Assembly (NCBI GenBank): GCA_020466095.1
Contig: CM035806.1
Location: 112,921,080 to 112,985,079, forward strand
Direction of reading: 5' to 3'
Length of the DNA: 64,000 nt
Source: Chlorops oryzae
Taxonomy: Eukaryota; Arthropoda; Insecta; Diptera; Chloropidae
Part shown: one piece after another, positions 11,078-22,089 of the stretch
Numbering within the stretch: the stretch's first letter is position 1
Layout of the letters: each line of letters begins with the position of its first letter
Made by a program: the position numbers and the translations under genes
Notes under the pieces: generated by a model
Seen by the model: the letters and a program-made list of their open reading frames with translations, nothing else
The model's database searches: none
What the model was told of the DNA's origin: nothing

Positions 11078-12398
11078 ATGTACAACTGCTGATGTTTGGT
11101 CAACGAAGCACAGAAGTTTTTTTGGATACACCGTGCATTTCCTGACTGATTCCTTTGAAAGAAAATCGTTGGCAGTAGCTTGTAAAAGGTTTTATGGATC
11201 ACATAAATTCGACCGAATAAACGACATGATACGAGAAATTCATGCGCATTTTGGATTGAACTCCGAAAAAGTTGTTGCGACCGTCACCGATAATGGATCG
11301 AATTCCCTTAAAGCTTTAAGAGAGTTTGGAATTCAGAATTTTAAGAAGGAACAGAAATCGGAAGAGGAAGAAGAAGAGGATTTATATTCTGAAAGTGTAG
11401 AAACCCCTTACTTTGATGACGAAATTCCCATAATAGCCTTCAGAAGCACATAAAATGTGCAACTCATACTTCGAATTTGCTTGCTTGAACTTCACCAGAG
11501 TTCTCCAATTAGACCAAGCAAGATTTGAAAAGAATAAAATGGTAACTTTTGTTTTGTTTAGATTTGAAAGCTTTGTGCTTTGTTAAATATTTCGTATCTT
11601 TACAGATTTTTCAGAAGTGTTCTTGCCTTTGGAGTAAAGCTAATAGGCCAAAAAATTCAGAGCAAATTATTGGTATTTTAGGTGTCCAATTGAAGTACCC
11701 AGTCGTTACACGATGGAACTCCTTATACGATGCAATTCAAAGCTTCATAGTTCACAAAAATAAAATAAATGAACTGTGCAAAACACTACAAGTAGGTACC
11801 ACATTTTTATGAAATGGACTTCGAATATTTGGAGGAATATCTCCAATTGCTGAAGCCGATTTCTATAGCATTGGACTTCCTACAATTGGAAAAAAATATG
11901 TTTTATAGGTTTCTGCTTCCAACGCTAGCGACAATAAAAAACAAATATCGAACAAATAGGTTGAATAATTCTCTCAAAATTTTTGATGATGAAGTGGTCG
12001 AAATGCTCGAAAAGGCCTTACAAAAACGGTTTCTGCCATATTTTAACTTAGATCCTGAAGTAAATGTCGCTATTCTTGCATCAGTTTTAGGTCCAGCCGT
12101 TAAACTGATTTGGATACCAGTGTTGAACCCATCATATCACGACGGGAAAATTGAAGACATCAGCCGACGAGTAAGATCCATTATTGAAACGGTCGAGAAA
12201 GAAGACAAAACACTTGATGAAGCAAAAAGTGAAAAAAGGACATGCATACTCCGACCTAAATATTGACGGTATCAGTTTTATAATAATTTCAATTTGCTTT
12301 GTAAAATAGTTCTCTTTATTTCAGACGAACCACTGAAGGGTGTAAATGAATTGATTTCAGATAATGACGAATATTATTCCTATTTGGCGAATTCTAGC
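11078..12398 (+). pseudogene. hAT-1 catalytic core
   Basis: It starts with TTADVWSTKHRSFFG, in which the Asp is the first catalytic residue of hAT transposases, then VTDNGSN (second Asp). After an intron with donor GTAACT (11541) and acceptor TTTACAG (ending 11605), the frame continues with VVTRWNSLYDA (the conserved R-W pair). A helical insertion region LEEYLQLLKPI...LDFLQ follows in another frame (11814-12266). A second short intron ends with TTTCAG at 12324, and DEPLKGVNE... runs up to the BEL insertion at 12398. Frameshifts near 11445 and 11805 break it. Confidence 0.82.
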
Positions 12399-12752
12399 TG
12401 TTCGTTCTTCACCACAGCTACCGCCGTTCGATAGCCGAGCCCTTAGAGTTAGGCGAGAATCGAACTAATCGAATACCCCTTTTTGTCCAACAGCACTAGA
12501 TCGAGCGACGACGACGACTGGTTCATCAATCGGTTTGGTGCTGGCTTATAAAACGGTCGTAGCAAATTTAATTGGTCGCGCTTAAAACCCTCTTGATCGC
12601 GAACCGCCAAAAAAAACAAAAGAGAAGAATTTAAAATTAAGTGAAAAAAAAAAGTATTCATTATAGTTTGACTATACTTAAAGCGCCAAAAGGCATCAAT
12701 TTATTCTATTTAAAACGGAGAAAACAAAAGAGAAAAATAAATCAAAATCGCA

Positions 12753-12785
<33 letters not shown>

Positions 12786-13042
12786 AAAAGTGAATTCAAA
12801 TTAGCCATAAGAGCACGCCAAGAAGGCAAGTTTCAGTTTATTTTTTTTCCTTAATCAAACTCGCCACGAAGGCAAATTATAATTTTTAACATTCTCTGAA
12901 GTGTAATTCAAACGTTGTAATCCCGAGCGATCCGCGTCGTGCAACCGCCGTTCTCCCAATTAATCAAAACCACGAACGTCGTCCAGCTCAGCCCGGAAGA
13001 CAAAAAGGTAGGTGCTTACTATCTCCATCTCTTACTCCAACA
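12399..13042 (+). repeat. 5' LTR of BEL element
   Basis: A 644-bp repeat starting TGTTCGTTCTTCACC and ending CTTACTCCAACA. A TATA-like GGCTTATAAAACGG is at 12541-12554, a candidate promoter; the 3' LTR has GGCTAATAAAACGG instead. A 20-odd-base A run sits near 12759-12782. It drives transcription of the element in the + direction. Confidence 0.92.
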
Positions 13043-13044
13043 TT

Positions 13045-13062
13045 TGGCGATCCCGTGCCAGG
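13045..13062 (+). other. Primer-binding site of BEL element
   Basis: TGGCGATCCCGTGCCAGG begins two bases after the 5' LTR. It starts with TGG, the complement of a tRNA CCA end, as expected for minus-strand priming. I do not assign the tRNA. Confidence 0.65.
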
Positions 13063-14290
13063 AGCCTGGAATCGGCTCCGGTGGGCCAATCTTAGTAGGA
13101 AGGGAGAAAGTACGCCACGTGTGCGTCAGGCTTTACCGCTATTTGCCCTCTAGAAAAGTCAAGGGCAACACGATCCAAGCACGTGAAACACATCACCGTT
13201 TCGACTCATCCTTTCTCTTCATATTCGTATCATCTATCTCGCTTGCACATCCGTGTCGCCTTTGGTGGTGGTTTTTGTGCACAGTCGATATTGCAAAACA
13301 ACCAGCACATAGCGGTTTGGCAAGCAGCATTTGGGTTTCTCGTTCCCTGTGAGAACGATTTGCAGTTTTTTTTCTTCGTTTCTTCTTTTCTTTTATTGCG
13401 TTGGGATTTCGCTTGCGGAACACGCATAGAAATCGTTTGGATTTTTTCCAGTGCAAGTCCATACGAATTCAAGGCTAGCAGACAGCGAGCCAGGCAATCT
13501 GTATAACACATCGGGCTTACGTGCATTGTGTTGCGTAGGTCAGTTCTAACGCTGTGCGTTGCATCGAACTTCGAACATAGAAGTTGATCGCATCGCCTGT
13601 TCGAACGAACGTGTATGACCGCAATTCGAACACCAGGTTTCATATACGTTCAGTCTCTCTGCCTGCGCTCTGTCCGCGCTCTGCTTTCGATTTGATGCAT
13701 AATGTTGCGTAGGTCAGTTCTAACGCTGTGCGTTGCATCGAACTTCGAACATAGAAGTTGATCGCATCGCCTGTTCGAACGAACGTGTATGACCGCAATT
13801 CGAACACCAGGTTTCATATACGTTCAGTCTCTCTGCCTGCGCTCTGTCCGCGCTCTGCTTTCGATTTGATGCATAATCGGAACTTTGCAAACTGGTTGGA
13901 AAAACAAACTTTTAACAAATCGAACTCATCGAATTCTATTTATATTTCATTGACAATCATTATACGATTTGGTTTTCTTTAATTGAATTTGGGGTTGCAG
14001 GAAATTCGTGGAGTGTTGCGAAGGTTAAGGTAAACAAATTTGAGGTACGCTACGGTAGGCATTGGTCGCCTATACGCACTGCGGTTGCCGTTCTATAACT
14101 TGTATTGTTCCTTTTCGGCCGAGGTTTTTATCTCTTTTTTTCACAAACAGGCATCCAGTTCACATCAAAACCCGGCGATAATTTAAGTTGCTCTCATTTT
14201 TTTTACGGTGAATTTGATCGAGCTTGCATTGAATTCTTCGGACAGTCATCTCGTTAGAATCGGGTTTCGTGATCAACATCCGTAAACAAT
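13063..14290 (+). other. BEL leader with 174-bp tandem duplication
   Basis: Untranslated leader between primer site and gag. A 174-bp segment (13530-13703) is repeated in tandem at 13704-13877, almost base for base, ending GATTTGATGCATAAT each time. The reading frames here overlap on both strands and show no domain. The leader is unusually long and may hold packaging signals, but nothing specific can be named. Confidence 0.7.
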
Positions 14291-14790
14291 ATGGATCCCT
14301 TACGGCATTTTCACTCCGCGGTAGTTGAGCTCAAGAACATGTGCGATGCAGCCATGAGCAGCGATCCAATGAATCAAAGCGAGCAATTGCTGGATATTAA
14401 AATCGAACAACTGATGTACGACTGGAATGAAGTGCGTCAAACGTATCGAGCAGCGGTCGATAAAGGAGCCTGGAGTCCAGAGGCGGCCGATTCAGCGGAA
14501 ATTAGTTATCACGAGTGTCGCGATCTTCAGATGATAGCCAGAGCTAAGCTTCAAGAGCTGTTACGAGAAATCACCCCCCAGCATCCACCGCTGACGAGTA
14601 CTCGGGTAACTCCTCCACCTAACGACTTTCATGGAGAAGACAATTTCATCAGGGTACCACCGTGTGATACTGAAGTTTTTGCTGGTGGCTATAGTGAATG
14701 GCCAGCATTTCGAGACATGTTCACCGCGGTTTACGTCAATCACCCTCGACTGCCACCAGTGCAAAAGTAATACCATCTTCGCAGCAAGAC
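14291..14790 (+). pseudogene. BEL gag, N-terminal part
   Basis: The ATG at 14291 opens 159 codons. The beginning is helical and acidic (VVELKNMCDAAM...) and the end has the FAGGYSEWPAFRDMFTAV motif typical of BEL/Pao Gag (the DUF1759 region). This forms the structural shell of the particle. The frame stops at 14768; the following Gag sequence resumes in another frame at about 14790 with DDGMLVHFCSRRLP, so an internal segment is deleted. Confidence 0.85.
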
Positions 14791-16881
14791 GATGGGATGC
14801 TCGTTCATTTCTGTTCCAGGCGTCTTCCGGCGCAAACGATCGCACATTGGGAACAGTCATTGGCGTCACATCGAGAGGTGCCAACGTGGCCACAAATGAA
14901 TGCCTTTTTGACTAAGCGATATGAAGTTGTTGAACGCCTTTCCAGCTTTAATGCATTGGAGGCTCCCCATCCCGCTGTAAAACCCGAAGTGCCTTCGACG
15001 AACGTGTTTCTCGCCGAAGAACGGACCAATGGAGTCTGCGTCCTCTGTCGCGGCAGCCATCCTCTACGCCAATGTGATGTGTTTCTCAATATGTCGGTCG
15101 ACGAACGTGTCCAAGCTGTTTCGCAGCACCATCGATGTCTCAACTGCCTTTCGACTGGTCATCAAAAGGCAAAGTGTAATAGTACCTTCCGTTGCGCAAA
15201 GTGCAGAAAATCGCATCATACGCTTCTTCATTTTCCGAATCCAACGGCTACACAAAAGGGTCAAGGATCTTCAACCACACCGACGCCTCTTCAGGCTGAC
15301 GGCCCGTCTCCGACGAGCCATCCGGCGCAGGCTTCCGCGCCACCGAAGACTTCGAATTTTGTAACCGCCGACGGATCATCCACTTCGCAAGCACATGCGC
15401 ACGTATCGATTAGCCAGACGCAAGTACTGTTGCCGACCGCGCTCACACACATATTGCATCAAGGAGAGCGCTTTTTAGTGCGAGCCCTTCTCGACCAAGG
15501 ATCTCAAAGGACGTTTATTACGGAGCGGATGCAGCTCCAATTGAATCTTCCAACTACGCCCAAAGTGTGCAACGTATCCGGTATGGGCGGTCAGTGCACC
15601 CAAATTGCAAAAAAAGAGTGTTCCATCATGCTCGCATCGCCTCGTTCTACGTTCGAGGATCAGATCGACGCCGTGGTGTTACCAAAGTTGACAAATTGGC
15701 TTCCAGCCAAACGGGTCTCCAACATGGATCCCCAAGAGCTTTCATCGCTTGAGCTCGCCGACCCCCATTTCATGAATCCAGGCCGCATCGATATGGTCAT
15801 CGGCTCCGATATAATGCCTAAATTACTACGACCTGGATTCAAAATGAATGTCGGAGGGAGTCTCGTAGCACAAAATTCAGTGTTCGGGTGGTATTTGAGT
15901 GGGCCCATCGCTAGCGAATCCACCGAAGCGTTTACGACGCAGGTCTCCTCTGGAGACACCCATGAGTCGCTCTCCGAGCTACTCAAATCGTTTAGGGAAC
16001 AAGAAGACGTTCCACATTCCCCTCCGCCTCTTTCAGAGGATGTTTATTGTGAAGAGCTTTATGCTCAGACCACCGTTAAAAATTCCGAAGGTAGATATGT
16101 CGTACGTCTACCATTTAAGGTCGAATTTTCCAAATCCGCCTTACGCTTAGGTGCATCGCGATTCGGAGCGCTGACGCAATACCAGAGCCTGGAGAGAAGA
16201 CTTGCGAAGCAGCCTCTTATGCGCGACACTTATAATTCCGTGTTAGCAGAGTATCTAAAATATGATCACATGGAGCCATGCTCCAATTCTGAAATTAAAC
16301 ACGAAAATAATTTCCTTTCTTTTTATCTTCCCCATCATGCAGTGATGAAGCCAGAGAGTACCTCCACCAAAGTGCGCGTCGTTTTCAATGCGTCACAGAA
16401 AACCTCGTCATCCTTATCGTTGAACGATGTGCTTCATGTCGGACCGGTGCTCCAAGCGGATTTGGTCATCCTTTTGCTCAACTGGAGGCTCTATCGATTC
16501 GTGTTTAACGACGACATAGAGAAGATGTATCGACAGATACAGGTGCATGAAGAGGATCGAGCATTTCAACGCATCCTATTTCGCGAGGAAGAGACTGGAC
16601 CGGTCAAGGATTACGAATTGAAAACTGTGACGTTTGGAGTCAACTGTGCTCCATATTTGGCCATTCGAACGCTTCATCAATTAGCAAACGACTCGGCCTA
16701 CGACGCTCCTCAAGCAGCATTCATTTTGAAGAATGAAACGTACGTCGACGACGTCCTATCAGGCGGCCATACACTCGAAGCGGCATGTACAGCAAAAACG
16801 CAACACATTCGCACGCTCGGCTCTGCGGGATTTCCGTTGAAGAAGATGACCGCGAATCATGTCGAATTATTAAAGGACTGA
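14790..16881 (+). CDS. BEL Gag C-terminus, zinc knuckles, protease and reverse transcriptase
   Basis: One long frame. Zinc knuckles come first: CVLCRGSHPLRQC (about 15035), then CLNCLSTGHQKAKC and CAKCRKSHHTLLH (about 15140-15230). The aspartic protease motif ALLDQGSQRTFI lies at about 15485 (active Asp in LLDQGS), and GSDIMPKLLRPG at about 15805 completes the DUF1758-type domain. Reverse transcriptase starts with VRVVFNASQKT (about 16374) and includes FNDDIEKMYRQI and the catalytic YVDDVL at about 16741. The frame ends at 16881, shortly after YVDD, where a deletion has removed the thumb, RNase H and most of integrase. The polymerase would copy element RNA inside cytoplasmic particles. Confidence 0.9.
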
Positions 16882-17273
16882 CAGCACTGACACCTGGGCA
16901 CTTCCTCCGAGGAGCTCCACTTACCGCTTGGCCTGAAGAATCACACGCTGATTTGCCGCTCACTTCGCGATGGGAGAAAGTGAAAATTCTACATCACCGC
17001 TTCGCTCAACGGTGGAAATTGGAATATCTCCTTAATCTACATAAGAGAGATAAATGGAAGATGCCGCAGCCGAATTTAAAGGTTGGCGATTTCGTCGTCC
17101 TCCTGGATGCTCAGCTGCCCCCACTTGAGTGGCGAAAAGGAAGGATCGTTCAAGTCCACCCGGGGGATGATGGTCTTGTGCGCATTGTCGACGTAAAAAC
17201 ACAATTTGGTATCATCACTAGGCCGATTACAAAACTCTGTCTGTTGCCAGTCGAATTGCCAGAAACCTTATGA
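16882..17273 (+). pseudogene. BEL integrase C-terminal (DUF5641-type) remnant
   Basis: It begins with LTPGHFLRGAPL, continues with RWEKVKILHHRFAQRWKLEYL and W-R-GRIVQVHPG and ends at VELPETL. This is the conserved tail that follows the integrase core of BEL/Pao polyproteins. It follows directly on the deletion junction after RT and is in a different frame from RT, so it is not expressed as a fusion. The matching tail in the second BEL fragment lies at about 28970-29330. Confidence 0.88.
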
Positions 17274-17862
17274 CTAGTAGCCCTCATCCCTTCGCAACAC
17301 TCCCTCATCCCTTCCCATTTGAGGAGGGATTGCCGCTCCCAGTGGGCCTGCAAAATTTGTGGCCAGCCTCATCACACGCTGCTGCATCGCGAGAGCCGGT
17401 CGCCGTCGCCCGATGAGCCCGGCCCGTGGAGGCCCCAGAGGGCCCAAGCGCTTAACCCTCTGCCGCCATCTCGCCGCCGCCGCTCTCGTCGACGCCATCG
17501 CCATCCCCGATCCGAACGCCGGCAGTCCATAGAACGACCCCCAGAAATGGCGGCCGGCGCTCGCCATCGGAGCCGCATGAGGTGCGCCGTCGCTGTCGGT
17601 CCAGTGTTAATGAGCGCCACTCATCTTCGCTTACTCGACGTCGGGGAGGCCGCGAGCAGCCACGCCAGCGGGTTCGATTCGAACTCTCGCCGGAACCACA
17701 CAGAATATCCCCCAGGGTCCCATCCACTGGTTGGGACTGGTCGGATCACGGGCCGTCTGATGCCCCCATCATTCGGGAACTGATCGAAGAGGTGCGAGAA
17801 TTCCTGCGCAGCCGAGAAAGGTAAGTAGGAAATATTTATTGCGTAGCGCAAGGCGTGCAGTA
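17274..17862 (+). other. GC-rich post-integrase region with a zinc-knuckle-like frame
   Basis: Between the integrase stop and the 3' LTR. It is much richer in G/C than its surroundings, and several overlapping frames are open on both strands. The frame at 17319-17783 (+) starts with CRSQWACKICGQPHHTLLH, a C-x2-C-x3-H-x4-H pattern like the last Gag knuckle (CAKCRKSHHTLLH), then becomes Arg/Ser/Pro-rich. It may be the remnant of a 3' accessory reading frame such as the one in the BEL fragment at 28008-28912. The other open frames are probably by-products of base composition. Confidence 0.5.
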
Positions 17863-18216
17863 TGTTCGTTCTTCACCACAGCTACCGCCGTTCGATAGCC
17901 GAGCCCTTAGAGTTAGGCGAGAATCGAACTAATCGAATACCCCTTTTTGCCCAACAGCACTAGATCGAGCGACGACGACGACTGGTTCATCAATCGGTTT
18001 GGTGCTGGCTAATAAAACGGTCGTAGCAAATTTTATTGGTCGCGCTTAAAACCCTCTCGATCGCGAACCGCCAAAAAAAACAAAAGAGAAGAATTTAAAA
18101 TTAAGTGAAAAAAAAAGTATTCATTATAGTTTGACTATACTTAAAGCGCCAAAAGGCATCAATTTATTCTATTTAAAACGGAGAAAACAGAAGAGAAAAA
18201 TAAATCAAAATCGCAC

Positions 18217-18247
<31 letters not shown>

Positions 18248-18503
18248 AAAAGTGAATTCAAATTAGCCATAAGAGCACGCCAAGAAGGCAAGTTTCAGTT
18301 TATTTTTTTCCTTAATCAAACTCGCCACGAAGGCAAATTATAATTTTTAACATTCTCTGAAGTGTAATTCAAACGTTGTTATCCCGAGCGATCCGCGTCG
18401 TGCAACCGCCGTTCTCCCAATTAATCAAAACCACGAACGTCGTCCAGCTCAGCCCGGAAGACAAAAAGGTAGGTGCTTACTATCTCCATCTCTTACTCCA
18501 CCA
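17863..18503 (+). repeat. 3' LTR of BEL element
   Basis: A 641-bp partner of the 5' LTR, with the same A-run (about 18217-18244) and the same TGTTCGTTCTTCACC start. It ends CTTACTCCACCA just before the CTAGC target duplicate. Differences from the 5' LTR are few, mostly single bases and homopolymer length. No long polypurine tract is obvious just upstream. Confidence 0.92.
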
Positions 18504-18712
18504 CTAGCAAAGAAATGCACGTTTTTAATCGGTATCCGACTCTTGAAAAAATAGCATTGCGGTACAATACACCGTTGCCATCTTCTGCGCCAGTGGAAAG
18601 GCTTTTCATGTTCGGAGGAATGCTAAACACTCCCCGACGTGGTGCCCTTGATGACGGAAACTTCGAAAAATTGCTATTGTTTAAAGCCAATGGCAGTTTA
18701 TTTGGCAGCTGA
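18504..18712 (+). pseudogene. hAT-1 C-terminal dimerisation domain
   Basis: After the BEL element the hAT frame resumes with YPTLEKIALRYNTPLPSS, APVERLFMFGGML and LDDGNFEKLLLFKAN, ending at a stop at 18710-18712. This is the hAT family dimerisation motif (hydrophobic helix, then the A-x-x-E/V-R-x-F core). It confirms that the 7.9-12.4 kb pieces and this piece are one gene. The 3' untranslated part is then cut by a DINE. Confidence 0.88.
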
Positions 18713-18742
18713 ATATGTATTCCAAAAAAGCGAAAATAAAAC

Positions 18743-19970
18743 AAGTAAGAAAGCTAAAGTCGGTCAAGCCCGACTTTGAAATACCCAGCGTCCCGACATT
18801 ACGAACGCACTATGTTTTGCTTCTCTATTTGTGGGCGTGGCAGTGGGAGGGCAACATAAATTATTTCCCTACACCTTTCATTCGCCTTGGTGAACCTATG
18901 TTGCGAATTTGAAGCTTCTACTTCTTTTACTTCGGAAGTTACGAAAAATCTTCATTTGTGGGCGTGGCAGTGGGCGGGCCGCATAAAATTTTTTCCTACA
19001 CCTTTCGTTCGCCTTGGTGAACCTATGTTGCGAATTTGAAGCTTCTACGCCTTTTACTTCGGAAGTTACGAAAAATCTTTATTTGTGGGCGTGGCAGTGG
19101 GCGGGCCACAAAAAATTTTTTCCTACACCTTTCATTCGCCTTGGTGAACCTATGTTGCGAATTCGAAGCTTCTACGCCTTTTACTTCGGAAGTTACGAAA
19201 AAACTTCATTTGTGGGCGTGGCAGTGGGCGGGCCATAAAAAAAATTTTCCTACACCTTTCATTTGGCTTGGTGAACCTATGTTGCGAATTTGAAGCTTCT
19301 ACGCCTTTTACCTCGGAAGTTATGAAAATTCTCTATTTGTGGGCGTGGCAGTAGGCGGGCTACATAAATTTTTGTTCCTACACCTTTCATTTGCCTTAGG
19401 CAACCTATGCTGCGAATTTGAAGCTTCTACGCCTTTTACTTCACAAGTTACGATAAGCCCTTATTTTTGGGCTTATTTGTGGGCGTGGCTCGAGGAGGGC
19501 GGCGTCCATTTTTTGCCAGGATATGTCCCTTTTCGTAGTTTACCAGTACACCAAATATCAATGGAATGTGTTGACTGGTTCGCAAGTTACAAGCATTTTA
19601 CTGAAAACACATTATATTCATTTGTGGGCATGGCAGTGGGCGGATGTCTCCCATTTTTACTTAGGATCATACTCGGATCCCGATATACCTGTGTGCCAAA
19701 TTTCGACTTGATTGGTCCAGCCGTTTCGGAGGAGATCCGACCACGGACGGACGGACAGACGGACAGACGGACAGACGGACGGACGGACGGACGGACGGAC
19801 GGACAGACGGACAGACGGACAGACGGACAGACGGACAGACGGACATGTCTAAATCGATTCAGTTTTTGATCCTGATCATTTCTATATATATTTTTCTATA
19901 GCTCCGGAGCTTAATTCTCCCTGTTACAAGATTTGCACAAAACTAATATACCCCGCTTACGCTGGGTATA
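18743..19970 (-). mobile_element. DINE/Helentron-like element, copy A
   Basis: Read on the minus strand, the 5' end is TATACCCAGCG..GGGGTATATTA (19943-19970). Next come the (GTCY)n tract, seen as GGACGGACAGAC repeats at 19745-19845, and four to five tandem 127-bp units (periods at 18955, 19082, 19209, 19336). The 3' end is a hairpin AAGTCGGGCTTGACCGACTT followed by TTACTTGTTTT. This arrangement (5' TATACCC hairpin, GTCY microsatellite, 3' hairpin) is that of non-autonomous Helentron/DINE-1/mini-me elements. The open frames inside the 127-bp units are not genes. Confidence 0.87.
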
Positions 19971-20329
19971 AAAATTGTGAATTTCGGATTAAGGTCTGAC
20001 ATATGTTACTTGGTAGCCTATTCTGAAAGCAACGCATAGAGCCCTATCAGTCTACATATAGCTATACTGAGCTTTTCTTTTCTTTTCTTCGCGTAAGAGA
20101 TTTAAAAATATGACTTGAAAGATTTCTGCTTATTCCTAGGGATTCAATCTAAAATTTAAATTAATCTTTTAAAATAAATTATTTCATTCTTTGGGATTTT
20201 CGAAAAGATCGGGATTTAAAAATTTTGAAGTCTATCATTCCACAGAGATTCATATTATTTAAATTTTAAGTCTTCAATCCTTGGGATTTAAGTCCCTGAA
20301 GATTGCAATCCTTCACAACTCTGATGGCT
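19971..20329. other. No supported gene; diverged repeat
   Basis: The reverse complement of 20090-20320 resembles 5727-6010 (GTTGTGAAGGATTGCAATCTT type words). No coding potential or clean repeat end. Confidence 0.4.
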
Positions 20330-20617
20330 TCTAGCGTTATCTAGAATAACCTTTTATATCTGTAAAAAAAATATGAAAATTATATCTGAAGTCAATTCCA
20401 AGAAGCTTGAGATAGAAGCTGACATAAAATTTTTAAAGGAAGAATCTTTAACGCGTGCGTAACGTACATTTTGCTTATTATCATCGAAATTTACAACTGG
20501 ATTTAAAAACCCTTTACACGTTTTAAAAAGAGGGTAACATTCATTAATAATAATTGCAAGTCAGTTTTCGGGAAAAAATTTTTCTTAGCTAAACCAATTA
20601 AAATAATTCACACGCTG

Positions 20618-21206
20618 TAATAGGGCATTTACATATACGTTTTAGCCCTTCTCATTTAAGCTAAAACGACTAAGTCAAAATGGGGTGTTTCAGGCGCGGG
20701 AACTATGGGGGGCAAGGCACTTTTTGGCCCTCCAAAAATTTTGTTGGAGGGGCCATGCCTCCCCAATATTTCGGCAACTGGAAAAAATATTTAAAAATTT
20801 TTTAAAGATTTTCTACAATATCACACTTTTTTCTGCAATCTCCATAATTCATCTCCATAATCTTTCATATTTCTTAATTAAATTACTACAATTTTGATGT
20901 TCCGATAATTCGAATTTACCCGTCTGTGCCACCCTACTTTTCCCATTCGTGCAGAATTCTCCGAACACTGGTTCCAACCTCCTCCAATCAGAAATATCTG
21001 TCAAAGAAGGGTTAGAACTTTATTCCAATTGCAAATAGATATACATACTGCACTTTTTCAATATTTGACATCTACTAAACACTGCGTATTGTTCCCTGCA
21101 TAAAAATTTTTTTACGTGGTTGATTCTCCCTCCTTTGTTTATCTTTACACGATTTCCCTCCGCCCCATTTGGATCGAAAGAGCATTCAATCCTTGCGGGC
21201 ACAAAC
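20618..21206. other. Loop of the foldback; no supported gene
   Basis: It starts with a fragment (20617-20680) of the MITE seen at 21207 (GGGCATTTACATATACGTTT). The remainder (20690-21200) shows no domain, RNA gene or repeat that I recognise. Confidence 0.4.
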
Positions 21207-21565
21207 AGGGCATTTACATATACGTTTTAGCGCTGCTCATTTAACTAAAACGACTTAGTCAAAACGGGGTGTTTACATATGCGCATGTCGTTTTGTTTAC
21301 TCAACTCGTGATATATGAGTGAATATTGTAATGTAGAAAAGAAGCGTTTAGTGAAATTGAGTTTGTTTTCTACATGGGTTGTGGAAACAAACTCACAATT
21401 TTTAAATGAGAAATTTCAATGACCATATTTTTTTCATTTTTATAGCGATGAAACGCTTGTTTTAAATTAAAACAGGAAAGTTTCTCGTTTTATTTTTGTA
21501 TGATAAAACGGGAACAACAGACAAAGTTGCTAAAACGCGAATAAAACGGCATATGTAAACGGCCT
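21207..21565. mobile_element. MITE with GGGCATTTACATATACG ends
   Basis: The left end AGGGCATTTACATATACGTT and the right end CGGCATATGTAAACGGCC are imperfect inverted repeats. Subterminal ACGACTTAGTC and ATGCGCATGTCGTTTTG words are present. No protein is encoded. A partial copy is at 20617-20680. The target duplication is unclear. Confidence 0.5.
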
Positions 21566-21567
21566 AT

Positions 21568-21927
21568 AACAGTGCGTATCATGGATTGCGTGATATGCCG
21601 TTTTATTCGCGTTTTAGCAACTTTGCCCGCTTTAGCACTAAAACAACTTAGATTTTTCCCGTTTTATCATACAAAACTAAAACGAGAAACTTTCCTGTTT
21701 TAATTTAAAACAAGTAGCTAAACAAGATAAATCCTGCTTATAACTGATAAAAAAAAAATTTAAATCTGAGTGCCATTCTTACAAAAATGCAAGGCATATG
21801 GTCATTGAAAATTCTAATATAAAAATTGTGACAACCAATATTTTACGTGTTGAGCAAATAAAAGATAACCACAAAATGACAAAACGACATGCGCATATCA
21901 CGGAATCCATGTTCCGCACTGTTACAG
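21568..21927. mobile_element. MITE with CAGTGCG ends, mirror of its neighbour
   Basis: The ends are CAGTGCGTATCATGGATTGC (21569) and the near reverse complement ATCCATGTTCCGCACTG (21906-21922). Its left part (21594-21715) is the reverse complement of 21455-21555 in the adjacent MITE, so the pair forms a palindrome centred near 21573. A second copy is carried on the tandem duplication (from 23250). Non-coding. Confidence 0.55.
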
Positions 21928-22089
21928 CTTGCGAATTACAGTAGGATCTCGCAAAAGTTAATCGATTTGTCCCAGGGGTAATCAACTTTTCCGAATTATT
22001 AACTTTTCTAAATGTCGTTCCAAATCGAAAAAATTAAAGAAATAGAGACTACATGCATAAAAAAATATTTTTTCAAACATAACAAGCTT

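Larger units (their letters stand above)
12399..18503 (+). mobile_element. Complete but internally deleted BEL/Pao LTR retrotransposon
   Basis: Two direct LTRs (12399-13042 and 17863-18503) enclose gag, protease, reverse transcriptase and the end of integrase. CTAGC is duplicated at 12394-12398 and 18504-18508. The LTRs begin TGTTCG and end in ACA/CCA and differ at only a handful of positions, so the insertion is fairly recent. RNase H and the catalytic core of integrase are missing through a deletion at about 16880, and gag has a deletion near 14770-14790. The copy could move only with help from an intact relative. Confidence 0.93.
7469..18712 (+). pseudogene. hAT-1: BED-finger hAT transposase, split by two nested elements
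   Basis: One hAT transposase can be followed across five separate stretches: an acidic N-terminal exon (7469-7812, with an internal stop), a BED-finger exon (7880-8284), the RNase H-like core (11082-12393) and the C-terminal dimerisation domain (18504-18712). The gaps are two introns plus two insertions: a 2793-bp DDE element with an ATGT duplication, and a BEL/Pao element with a CTAGC duplication. Conceptual removal of each insertion with one target copy joins the hAT frame exactly, so both landed in an already existing hAT copy. Several frameshifts show it is dead. The family cuts DNA and makes 8-bp target duplications. Confidence 0.88.

Noticed and set aside
13183..13982. Several 70-138-codon frames in the BEL leader
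   Set aside because: Overlapping frames on both strands, no domain, and they span the 174-bp duplication.
17274..17851. Host gene in the GC-rich block
   Set aside because: It lies between integrase and LTR of a complete BEL element, and many frames on both strands are open only because of base composition.
18715..19869. Long open frames with repeated GVAVGGP-type peptides as a repeat protein
   Set aside because: They come from the 127-bp non-coding DINE units whose length keeps or cycles frames; the same peptides appear in copies B and C in different frames.
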